A stretch of DNA of 64,000 nt from Actinomadura opuntiae (lineage in GTDB: Bacteria; Actinomycetota; Actinomycetes; Streptosporangiales; Streptosporangiaceae): contig NZ_JASNWF010000007.1 of assembly GCF_030283205.1 (NCBI RefSeq), positions 186,001 to 250,000 on the forward strand, in the 5' to 3' direction. Positions 32,950 through 40,583 of the stretch are shown here, in pieces. Both the position numbers and the translations under genes were made by a program. Under the pieces are notes generated by a model. The model saw only the letters and a list, made by a program, of their open reading frames with translations, did not search any database and was not told the DNA's origin. How positions within the stretch are numbered: the stretch's first letter is position 1; every line of letters begins with the position of its first letter.

Positions 32950-34431
32950 GTGGGAGACGTTGTGGGGGCTGAGGATTTTCAGGCGCGGGTTGCGCGGCTG
33001 ATGTTGTGGACCGCGCTGGGGTTGGTCTTCTGCGTCCGGTTGTTCGACGCGGCCAGGAAGGGGCTGGGCGTCGAGGCGTGGGTGGTGGCCATGGCGTCCT
33101 ATCCGCCGTTGGTGGCGTTGCTCGCGCGGCGGTGGCGGGCGGGCGTGCGTTACACGTCGCTGGCGGTACTGGTGGTGCTGGCCTTGGCGCCGTTCGCGCT
33201 GGTCGGCATGGAGTGGGAGTGGTTGCCGTGGACGGTCGGGGCGGGCGTGCTGGTCGCGCTTCCGGCGCGGGTGTCCTGGCCGTTGCTCGGCCTCGTCCTC
33301 CTCGGCACGGCGATCGCAGGAGCGCTGGCCGGGGAGCCGGTCGGGATCTGGTTCTGGCGGCCGCTGGCGCTGGCGACGGACGCGCTGATCGTGTTCAGCC
33401 TGCACACCGTCAGCCGGATGGTGGTGGATCTGCACGCCGCCCGCGACGACCTGGCCAGGCTGGAGACGGTCCGGGAACGGCTGCGGATGGACGCCGAGCT
33501 GCGCGAGACCGTGGGCACCGGCCTGCGGTCGATCGCCGGCAGGCTGGCAGCGGCGGCGGCCAGTGCGGCGCCCGAGGACGCCCGTGCCGAGGTCCGGGAG
33601 GCCACCGAGACGGCGCGACGGACGCTGACCGAAGTGCGTTCGATGGCGAGCGATTACCGCGACGCAAGCGACCGCCGCACACCGCCGCCGGTGAGGTCGC
33701 CCGGGTTCGTTCGCCTCATCCTCGTCGCCGTGGTGCTCATCCAGGCGGTGAGGGAGGTCGTGAACGTCTTCCTCCTTTCCGGGGACCCGCGCTGGCTCTA
33801 CCTGCTGGTCCCGCTGCTCGCCGTGAGCGTGCCGTTGCTGGTGTCGCGGCCGGGACGCGGGAGGCTGATCGTGCTCGGGCTGCTGATGATTCCGGTGGCC
33901 TGGCCCGGGAGTTACGTGGCGGGCGTCCTGGGCGTGGTCGAGGGCATGTGGGGGCTGCTCGTCGGCGCGGTGCTGGTCCGGGTGCGTCCGCCCAGGTCAT
34001 GGGCGATCGCCGCGGCCGTGCTGGTCCTGGTGGCCGTGCTCTCCGTCACCCCGCCTCCGGTCTCTCCGCCGACGGGCGTGGTGACGGAGCTGCTTTCCAC
34101 CGTGATCCTGGCGTGGCTGTTCTACAGCCTGTCCCGGCTCTCGGATCTGGTCGTCCTGCTCGATCGGGCCCGGCACGAGCTGGCGGCGGCGGCCGTCGCC
34201 GCCGAGCGCGTCCGGATCGGCCGTGACCTGCACGACGTGCTGGGTTTCAGCCTGTCGGCGGTCGCGCTGCGCGGCGAACTGGCCCTGCGGCTGCTCGACC
34301 GCGACCCGGTGCGCGCGGCGACCGAGCTGGCCGCCCTGGTCCCGGTGATGTGGGTGCACAGCTCGTTCCCCATTCCCGAGGGCGAGCGCGCCCACTACCG
34401 TCTCAACGCCGGTGAGCGCCCGACGACCTGA
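32950..34431 (+). CDS. Truncated NarL-type sensor histidine kinase (no ATPase domain)
   Basis: About 493 residues. Two groups of membrane segments (residues ~15-150 and ~255-405) are each followed by a helical dimerisation-like segment; the first (RLRMDAELRETVGTGLRSIAG) lacks the phosphoacceptor and the second has it (AERVRIGRDLHDVLGFSLSA). After AATELAALVP the reading frame runs into VMWVHSSFPIPEGERAHYRL and stops; the HATPase domain is missing. No response regulator follows. Most likely a gene cut by deletion, with the lost part not in the window. Start GTG 32950 or 32962. Confidence 0.7.
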   Translation: MGDVVGAEDFQARVARLMLWTALGLVFCVRLFDAARKGLGVEAWVVAMASYPPLVALLARRWRAGVRYTSLAVLVVLALAPFALVGMEWEWLPWTVGAGVLVALPARVSWPLLGLVLLGTAIAGALAGEPVGIWFWRPLALATDALIVFSLHTVSRMVVDLHAARDDLARLETVRERLRMDAELRETVGTGLRSIAGRLAAAAASAAPEDARAEVREATETARRTLTEVRSMASDYRDASDRRTPPPVRSPGFVRLILVAVVLIQAVREVVNVFLLSGDPRWLYLLVPLLAVSVPLLVSRPGRGRLIVLGLLMIPVAWPGSYVAGVLGVVEGMWGLLVGAVLVRVRPPRSWAIAAAVLVLVAVLSVTPPPVSPPTGVVTELLSTVILAWLFYSLSRLSDLVVLLDRARHELAAAAVAAERVRIGRDLHDVLGFSLSAVALRGELALRLLDRDPVRAATELAALVPVMWVHSSFPIPEGERAHYRLNAGERPTT

Positions 34432-34477
34432 CGCTCGCGTGGCCGGACGTCCCGCCCTCGGTCGGGGAGCCGCTGCC

Positions 34478-35164
34478 TTAGGCGTCCTCGCCGTAGGCGG
34501 CGGCGATGTCCTTGGAGCTGGGCCAGCGGCTGTACGTGGGGGACTGCGGCCAGCCCTCGGGGACGTCCTGCCACTCCTCCTGACGGCCGTACGGCAGGAG
34601 GTCGATGAGCGGGAAGGTGTAGCTGAGCTGCTCGGTGCCCCGTCCGCTGGTGTGCCAGGTGCGGTAGACCGTGTCGCCGTCGCGCAGGAAGACGTTGACC
34701 GCGAAGGCGCCGCCGGGCGGGGCGCCCACGTCGGCGCCGAAGGAGCTGTTGGCGGTGGAGTACCAGGTCATCTTGTTGCCGACCCGCCGCTTGTAGGCGA
34801 GGGCCTCGTCGATCGGGCCCTGCGTGACGATGACGAAGCGGGCGTCGTAGGCGTCCAGGAACGCGAGGCGCGTGAACTGCGACGTGTACCCGGTGCAGCC
34901 CGGGCACTGCCACGTCTCGCCGGGGAACCACATGTGGTTGTAGACGATCAGCTGGGACTTGCCCTCGAAGATGTCGGCGAGGCTGACCGGTCCGTCCTCG
35001 CCCTCCAGGGTGTAGTCGGGCATCTCGACCATCGGCATCCGCCGGCGCTGGGCGGCGATCGCGTCGAGTTCCCTGGTCGCGGCCTTCTCGCGGGCGCGCA
35101 GTTCCTCCAGGTGGCGCTGCCAGGTCTCGGCGTCGACGACGGGCGGTAGTGCCTTGGCGGTCAT
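34478..35164 (-). CDS. DUF899 family thioredoxin-like protein
   Basis: 228 residues. The family pattern is clear: PPVVDAETWQRHLEELRARE, KSQLIVYNHMWF, WQCPGCTGYTSQF with a CxxC pair, and NSSFGADVGAPPGG. DUF899 proteins are predicted to have a thioredoxin fold, but redox partners are not established. ATG 35164 follows GGAGGAG. Divergent from the 35359 gene across 194 bp. Confidence 0.88.
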   Translation of the reverse strand: MTAKALPPVVDAETWQRHLEELRAREKAATRELDAIAAQRRRMPMVEMPDYTLEGEDGPVSLADIFEGKSQLIVYNHMWFPGETWQCPGCTGYTSQFTRLAFLDAYDARFVIVTQGPIDEALAYKRRVGNKMTWYSTANSSFGADVGAPPGGAFAVNVFLRDGDTVYRTWHTSGRGTEQLSYTFPLIDLLPYGRQEEWQDVPEGWPQSPTYSRWPSSKDIAAAYGEDA

Positions 35165-35358
35165 GGGCTCCTCCGGGTTTCGCTCGTGGCCTGTAGGGGT
35201 GGACCTCGCCCGGTCGCAGAACTCATCGGCCGGTCGGCAATTGGCATGGCGTCCAATTGTGACGCGGGTCACTTACCGGCAGGGTTGATGGGATCATGCG
35301 GGCGTTCGTACCGTCGAGGGCAAAGCGGATATCCCCCTCTGAACGGACCTGAAGTCCC

Positions 35359-36207
35359 ATGAGCACTTCCGCCTTCCGCATCCGCCCCCGCACCGTGCGC
35401 GCCCGCCGCGTCCAGTTCGAGTACCCCGAGGGCCGGCTGCCGCGCCACTACATGAACGACGACCTCGTCATGAGCCACATCGTCACCGTGCTGTCGTCGG
35501 TGTTCCCCGAGGGCGAGGACTTCTTCGTCAAGACCGTGCGGCACTACCGCGACGAGGTCACCGACCCGGAGCTGAAGACGCAGGTCGCCGGGTTCATCGG
35601 CCAGGAGGTGACGCACGGCCGCGAGCACCGCCACTTCAACGAGCGGCTCCGCGGGCTCGGCTACCCGACCCGGTTCATCGACCGCCAGACCAAGTACGGG
35701 CTGGCGCTCCTCTCCCGGGTGCTGCCGCCGGACGTGCAGCTCGCCGTCACCGCCGCGCTGGAGCACTACACCGCCACGCTCGCCTACGTGCTGCTGAACA
35801 AGCCGGAGGCGCGGGACATGTTCACCGAGCCGGAGATCCGGCGGATGTTCCTGTGGCACGCGCTGGAGGAGAGCGAGCACAAGTCCGTGGCGTTCGACGT
35901 CTTCCAGACCGTCAGCGGCGACCAGCGCGTCCGCCGGTGGGTGATGAACGCCGTCACCGTCGACTTCCTGCTGTTCGTCATCGGGCTGACGGTGGTGTCG
36001 CTGGCGCTCGACCCGGAGGCACGTCGTCTGCCGCGCCTGGCCCGCAGCCTGCGCCGCCTGCGCACCTCGCCGTTCCTCCAGCGCGACGTCGTCCGGCATC
36101 TGCGCGACTACAACCGGCGCGACTTCCACCCCGACGACAACGACACCACCGCCCTGGAGCGGGAGTGGAAGGCCAAGCTCTTCGACGAGCAGGCCGAACT
36201 CGGCTGA
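35359..36207 (+). CDS. Predicted metal-dependent hydrolase (PF10118-like, ferritin-like helices)
   Basis: 282 residues. Conserved acidic/His residues occur as QEVTHGREH, ALEHYTATLAY and ALEESEHKSVAFDV, spaced as in di-iron helical bundles, which is the hallmark of the Metal_hydrol (DUF455-like) family. The C-terminal part has one hydrophobic stretch (FLLFVIGLTVVSLAL). Reaction unknown. ATG 35359 fits the family start. Confidence 0.82.
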   Translation: MSTSAFRIRPRTVRARRVQFEYPEGRLPRHYMNDDLVMSHIVTVLSSVFPEGEDFFVKTVRHYRDEVTDPELKTQVAGFIGQEVTHGREHRHFNERLRGLGYPTRFIDRQTKYGLALLSRVLPPDVQLAVTAALEHYTATLAYVLLNKPEARDMFTEPEIRRMFLWHALEESEHKSVAFDVFQTVSGDQRVRRWVMNAVTVDFLLFVIGLTVVSLALDPEARRLPRLARSLRRLRTSPFLQRDVVRHLRDYNRRDFHPDDNDTTALEREWKAKLFDEQAELG

Positions 36208-36302
36208 CCGCGCCGGCGGCCGGATCCGGCGATGCCGTGGACAGGGGCGGGCCGGTGCTGCGATAAACGGCGTGTACCGGACACGGCGAGCTTGGTGGGG
36301 TC

Positions 36303-36752
36303 ATGCGGACGCTGTACGAGCATGCGGGAGGCCATGAGGGCCTCCACCGGTTCATCGACGTGTTCTACTCCTCGCTGCTCGCCGACCCGCTCCTGCAACC
36401 GCTGTTCGGCGAGGGACGGCCCACGCACGTCGACCACCTGACGGCCTTCACCGCCGAGACGTTCGGCGGCCCCGACACCTTCTCGCGCGAGATGGGCGGC
36501 TTCTCCCATCTCATCGAGGTGCACCGCCACCTGAAGATCACCGAGGAGCAGCGGCGCAGGTTCGTCGAGCTGTACATGGCCGCGGCCGACGCCGCGAAGC
36601 TGCCCGACGACGCGCCGTTCCGGCAGGCGCTGCTGGAGCACGTCGAGTTCGGCACGCGGGTCGCGGTGCAGAACTCCCACGCCGAGACCGACGACGAGCT
36701 GCACCCCCTGCGCGAGGTGCCCCGCTGGGACTGGCCGTCCGGCACCTCCTGA
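36303..36752 (+). CDS. Truncated hemoglobin (group II type)
   Basis: 149 residues with the short 2-on-2 globin fold: TLYEHAGGHEGLHRFIDVFY, TAFTAETFGGPDTF, then the proximal His in EVHRHLKITEEQRRRFVELY. Group II truncated globins of actinobacteria (GlbO-like) handle oxygen or NO; the distal residues indicate heme binding, but I cannot assign the ligand. Monocistronic, 206 bp upstream of glnII. Confidence 0.88.
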   Translation: MRTLYEHAGGHEGLHRFIDVFYSSLLADPLLQPLFGEGRPTHVDHLTAFTAETFGGPDTFSREMGGFSHLIEVHRHLKITEEQRRRFVELYMAAADAAKLPDDAPFRQALLEHVEFGTRVAVQNSHAETDDELHPLREVPRWDWPSGTS

Positions 36753-36852
36753 CGCGGCCCCGGCAGGAAGCGCTGAACGAGCGGGGCCCCGGGCCCGGAC
36801 GGCGCGGTGCGAGGCGGGGTGTGAGGAACGCCTCGGTGCGGCCGGGGCGCGT

Positions 36853-36890
36853 GTTACACGGCGTTCACATATGGGCAACAGGTGCGAAAT
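36853..36890 (+). promoter_or_regulatory. GlnR box upstream of glnII
   Basis: Two tandem a/b half-sites with exact six-base spacers: GTTAC-N6-TTCAC-N6-GCAAC-N6-GAAAT. This is the layout of actinomycete GlnR operators (GTnAC-N6-GnAAC), which activate glnII under nitrogen limitation. It sits about 70 bp upstream of the start codon. Confidence 0.82.
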
Positions 36891-36958
36891 GCCTGGTTGG
36901 CAGCGTGTCCCGTGCCGAGAAACCCACAAGGCCCCGGCAGTGAGCGAAGGGATCGACG

Positions 36959-37972
36959 TTGAGCTACAAGGCCGAGTACATCTGGATCGACGGCACCGAG
37001 CCCACCGCGCGGCTGCGGTCCAAGACCAGGATCCTCCCGGACGGCGCCGACCTGCCGGACTGGGGCTTCGACGGCTCCAGCACGAACCAGGCCCCCGGGG
37101 ACCACTCGGACTGCGTGCTCAAGCCGGTCTTCTCCTGCCCCGACCCGCTGCGCGGCGGCGACCACAAGCTCGTCCTGTGCGAGGTCTTCCTCGTCGACGG
37201 GACGCCGCACAAGACCAACACCCGCGCCGAGCTGCGTCCGATCGCGGAGCAGTACGCCGACCAGGACTCCTGGTACGGCATCGAGCAGGAGTACACCTTC
37301 TTCAAGGACGGCCGCCCGCTCGGCTTCCCCGAGCGCGGCTTCCCGGCCCCGCAGGGCTTCTACTACTGCGGCGTCGGCGCGGACGAGGTGTTCGGCCGCG
37401 AGATCGTCGAGCGGCACATGGACGCCTGCCTGGACGCCGGCCTGAAGCTCTCCGGCATCAACGCCGAGGTCATGCCCGGTCAGTGGGAGTTCCAGATCGG
37501 CCCGGCGGGCCCGCTGGAGGTCGGCGACCACATGTGGGTCGCGCGGTGGCTGCTCTACCGCATCGCCGAGGAGTTCGACGTGTCCGCGACGCTCGACCCG
37601 AAGCCGGTCGAGGGCGACTGGAACGGCGCCGGCGCGCACACCAACTTCTCGACCAAGGCGATGCGCGAGAACTACGACGCCATCATCACCGCGTGCGAGG
37701 CGCTCGCCGAGCGGGCGCAGGAGCACGTCCAGGGCTACGGCGCCGACATCGAGCGCCGCCTGACCGGGATGCACGAGACGGCGCCGTGGAGCGAGTTCAG
37801 CTACGGCGTGTCGAACCGCGGCGCGTCCGTGCGGATCCCGTGGCAGGTCGAGGTGGAGAAGAAGGGCTACATCGAGGACCGCCGCCCGAACGCCAACGTC
37901 GACCCGTACGTGGTGGCCCGGCTCATCACCGGCACCTGCTGCGCGGCGCTGGAGAAGGCCGGCCAGGTCTGA
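36959..37972 (+). CDS. glnII: Glutamine synthetase type II
   Basis: 337 residues, the short eukaryote-like glutamine synthetase that converts glutamate, ammonia and ATP to glutamine. Signatures include LPDWGFDGSSTNQAPGDHSD, YGIEQEYTFF (metal-binding Glu), VMPGQWEFQIGP, GDWNGAGAHTNFSTKAMREN and RRPNANVDPY. Start TTG 36959 follows GAAGGGA and the family start SYKAEYIW. It has its own GlnR box and terminator. Confidence 0.96.
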   Translation: MSYKAEYIWIDGTEPTARLRSKTRILPDGADLPDWGFDGSSTNQAPGDHSDCVLKPVFSCPDPLRGGDHKLVLCEVFLVDGTPHKTNTRAELRPIAEQYADQDSWYGIEQEYTFFKDGRPLGFPERGFPAPQGFYYCGVGADEVFGREIVERHMDACLDAGLKLSGINAEVMPGQWEFQIGPAGPLEVGDHMWVARWLLYRIAEEFDVSATLDPKPVEGDWNGAGAHTNFSTKAMRENYDAIITACEALAERAQEHVQGYGADIERRLTGMHETAPWSEFSYGVSNRGASVRIPWQVEVEKKGYIEDRRPNANVDPYVVARLITGTCCAALEKAGQV

Positions 37973-37987
37973 CGAACGAACGTGGCA

Positions 37988-38017
37988 GGACCCCGGGGGG
38001 GGCGACCCCCGGGGTCC
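37988..38017 (+). terminator. Strong hairpin after glnII
   Basis: A 12-bp GC stem (GGACCCCGGGGG against CCCCCGGGGTCC) with a 6-nt loop followed by TTCGCGTTT. It lies between the convergent glnII and DUF2203 genes and can serve both. Confidence 0.85.
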
Positions 38018-38027
38018 TTCGCGTTTC

Positions 38028-38390
38028 TCAGGGCAGGGGGCGGCGGCCGGCGAAGCCGAGTTCGGTGCGGTGGAACCAGGCCAGCTCGGTGTCGCCCTCC
38101 AGCCAGCACAGCCGCACCGACCGCCCGTCCAGCGTCGCGGGGAAGTCGATCAGGAACGGGGCGATGCCCTTGATCTCGATGCCCTGGTCGGTGAACCAGC
38201 CGACGTGCTCGTCGATGCGGGCCTCGTAGGACTTGGCCTCGGCCATCCCGCCGAACGCCGACTCCCCGGCGGTGCGCAGGTCGAGGGCCAGTTCGGCGAG
38301 GTCGGCGCGGAGCCGGACGATCTCGGCGGCGCGCTCGCGGACCTCGGGGACCAGCGCGCGCGCCTGCGCGACGGTGAATTGTCGTTCCAC
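38028..38390 (-). CDS. DUF2203 family protein
   Basis: 120 residues from GTG 38390. Starts ERQFTVAQARALVPEVRERA, with the conserved WFHRTELGF near the end, the standard DUF2203 pattern. Function unknown. The start is chosen by similarity to family N-termini; no ribosome site is obvious and leaderless translation is possible. Confidence 0.78.
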   Translation of the reverse strand: MERQFTVAQARALVPEVRERAAEIVRLRADLAELALDLRTAGESAFGGMAEAKSYEARIDEHVGWFTDQGIEIKGIAPFLIDFPATLDGRSVRLCWLEGDTELAWFHRTELGFAGRRPLP

Positions 38391-38555
38391 CGTGCCGACG
38401 CTATCGGTCCGCGCGCCCCCCGCGACTTTCACTTACGCGATGAACGGCGCTATGACCGGTGACGGGGCCAAACATCTGCAAATTGTTGTGCTTGGGAGAG
38501 TTCCCCCTATCGCGGCCGGGTAGCACCTACATCGTTCGCACCGGGGGGAGGGAAC

Positions 38556-39188
38556 ATGCCCGATACGCCATTCGGGCGGTACCCCGGCGGCCTGCCCGGC
38601 AGGCACGCCGGCCGTCCTGCGCCACGGCCGTACGAGCGGTCGTTCCGGTGTCCCTCCACGGCGCGGCGGCGCCGGGGTGAGGCTCCGGCGCGGAGGTACC
38701 AGGAGTTCGTCGCCCTGCACGAGGAGATCTCGGCGGGGTCGGCGCTGCCGCTGCGCCCGCTGTGGTGGGCGGGGACGGCGGCGTCGCTGGCCGCGGCGGG
38801 CACCGCGTTCGCGGCGGTGATGGGGCTGCGCGGCCTGTTCGGGCTGGACGTGCCGGTGTTCGCGGGAGGCCGCACCCCGGCGGGCCCGGCGGCGACGAGC
38901 TACGCGCTCGTCGCGATGGCCGGGACGATCCAGGCGACCGCGCTGATGCACCTGCTGCTGGCCACGGCGGCGCGCCCGGTCCGGGCGTTCGCGTGGATCG
39001 GCGGGACGGCGGTGGTGTTGCTGACGATCCTGCCGCTGCTGCTGCACGGGCCGTTCGACGCGGCGGTCGCGACCGCGTGCGTCAACCTGATCGGCGGGAC
39101 GGCGGTCGTCGTGCTGCTGGCGGGGGTGGTGGCCGCGGGGTCGCGGCCGTTCTGGCCCGACCGGGCGTTCAGGCGCGGCCGACCGTGA
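38556..39188 (+). CDS. Four-helix membrane protein (DUF6069-like)
   Basis: 210 residues. The N-terminal ~65 are Pro/Arg-rich and cytosolic. Four membrane segments follow (TAASLAAAGTAFAAVMG; YALVAMAGTIQATALMHLL; IGGTAVVLLTILPLLLHG; LIGGTAVVVLLAGVVAAG), similar in layout to DUF6069 proteins. ATG has GGGGGGAGGG upstream. Its 3' end overlaps the convergent 39169-40005 gene by 20 bp. Confidence 0.7.
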   Translation: MPDTPFGRYPGGLPGRHAGRPAPRPYERSFRCPSTARRRRGEAPARRYQEFVALHEEISAGSALPLRPLWWAGTAASLAAAGTAFAAVMGLRGLFGLDVPVFAGGRTPAGPAATSYALVAMAGTIQATALMHLLLATAARPVRAFAWIGGTAVVLLTILPLLLHGPFDAAVATACVNLIGGTAVVVLLAGVVAAGSRPFWPDRAFRRGRP

Positions 39189-40005
39189 TGGTCAGCGGGT
39201 CCGGCGCGGACGAGGACGCCACGCGCACGTGCCGGAGCCGCCGCCACACCTGCACGTCGACCGGCTCGTCCGGGGCGAGGACGCACAGCTCGCGGTGCAT
39301 GCCGGAGAAGCCGAGGCAGAGCGAGACGTCCCAGTCGCCGCGCGGCAGCGGGTCGTCGACGTACGCGCGGGTGACCGGCAGCACGGCCCGGTAGCCGAGC
39401 CGGTCGTCCGCCTCCTCCAGCGCCGCGATGACCTCGAAGGTCTTGCGGGTGCGCCGCTCGGTGAGGATCAGCGTCCCGGAGATCGGCATGCTGATCCAGC
39501 CGCGGTCGATGTGCCCGGTGACGACGACCTCGGCGCGCCGCTCGTCCCAGGCGACCGCGTCAGCGGCGGTCGTGCCGGCGACGTGGGAGCGCCCGCCGAC
39601 GTCGATGGACAGCGTGCCGCGCCCGCCGAAGTAGGCGGCGACGGTCACGGCGCCGGGCAGGAACCGCCGCTGCGGCGCGGTGTCGAGGCCGGGCGCGCGT
39701 TCGGATCCGAGGTCGACGACCCGCCCCCCGGGCGGCGCGCCGATGGCGAGCCCGACGTCCCAGAGGCCGCCGGGCAGCGGCTCGCCGCCTCCGACGGACG
39801 CGACGTCCACCAGCGCCTCGAAGGTGACCAGCCCGTCCTCCGCCGTGACGGACGCGGGGAGCCGCAGCAGCCCGCCGCCGTCGTGCTCGCGCAGCACCAG
39901 CTCCATCTCCGGGATCAGCGGCAGGTCGCCGTCGCGCCTGATCGCGCCGGCGACGCGGAGCGCGGACCCCGCCCAGCCGACCTCCGTCAGGTAAGGCTCC
40001 GACAT
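39169..40005 (-). CDS. Hypothetical protein with two related beta-sandwich repeats
   Basis: 278 residues from ATG 40005. Two homologous halves: the first ends PLPGGLWDVGLAIGAPPG, the second PLPRGDWDVSLCLGFSG, each preceded by a beta-rich V/A-TG-I-R pattern. I read it as a tandem Ig-like or beta-sandwich protein; similar G-x-WDV-x-L segments occur in glycosyltransferase-linked beta domains of actinomycetes. Last gene of the probable RSH-USP operon, 91 bp after usp. Function unknown. Confidence 0.65.
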   Translation of the reverse strand: MSEPYLTEVGWAGSALRVAGAIRRDGDLPLIPEMELVLREHDGGGLLRLPASVTAEDGLVTFEALVDVASVGGGEPLPGGLWDVGLAIGAPPGGRVVDLGSERAPGLDTAPQRRFLPGAVTVAAYFGGRGTLSIDVGGRSHVAGTTAADAVAWDERRAEVVVTGHIDRGWISMPISGTLILTERRTRKTFEVIAALEEADDRLGYRAVLPVTRAYVDDPLPRGDWDVSLCLGFSGMHRELCVLAPDEPVDVQVWRRLRHVRVASSSAPDPLTITVGRA

Positions 40006-40096
40006 CGCCGCCCCCGCCTCGTCCTCCGCACGGTTCACCGGACCACTTCCCTTGCCGCCGGCGTCCAACCTGACCGCACCGCCGATCGCGGGCGGG

Positions 40097-40549
40097 TCAC
40101 GGGACGACGGTCACCGGCCAGCGGCCCGTGCGCACTAGCCGGACCGCGACGGACCCGATCAGCCGGTGCCCGGCCTGCGCGGACGCGCCGACGATCACCG
40201 CGTCCGCGCGGTTCTCGTCGGCGACGCGGGAGATCACCGTGAACGGGTCGCCCTGCTCGGTGACGAACTCGTACCGGACCTCGTCCCGCGCGGCGGCGCG
40301 CTCCAGCTCGCGGCGCAGCTCCTCGGCGACGGCCTCGCCCGCCTCCCGCATGACCGCGGCGCCGCCGGCGGTGAGCGTGGACAGCGCCGCTATCGGCGCC
40401 ACGTGCACGAGGATCAGCCGGGCCCCGCCGCGGCGCGCCAGGCCCCACGCGTACGCGCCCGCGTGCAGCGAGGTCTCCGACCCGTCGACGCCGGCCACGA
40501 TCACCTTCGGCCCGTCCACGCCGTACTCGAACGGTCCCTCGCCCGTCAT
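40097..40549 (-). CDS. Universal stress protein (UspA family)
   Basis: 150 residues with the Usp fold: VIVAGVDGSETSLHAGAYAW, HVAPIAALS and the ATP-binding pattern VIVGASAQAGHRLIGSVAVR. Begins 34 bp after the RelA/SpoT-like gene on the same strand, so stress signalling genes are grouped. Likely ATP-binding type. Confidence 0.9.
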   Translation of the reverse strand: MTGEGPFEYGVDGPKVIVAGVDGSETSLHAGAYAWGLARRGGARLILVHVAPIAALSTLTAGGAAVMREAGEAVAEELRRELERAAARDEVRYEFVTEQGDPFTVISRVADENRADAVIVGASAQAGHRLIGSVAVRLVRTGRWPVTVVP

Positions 40550-40583
40550 GCGATCATCACGCCGACCAGGGTAGTCGGGAATG

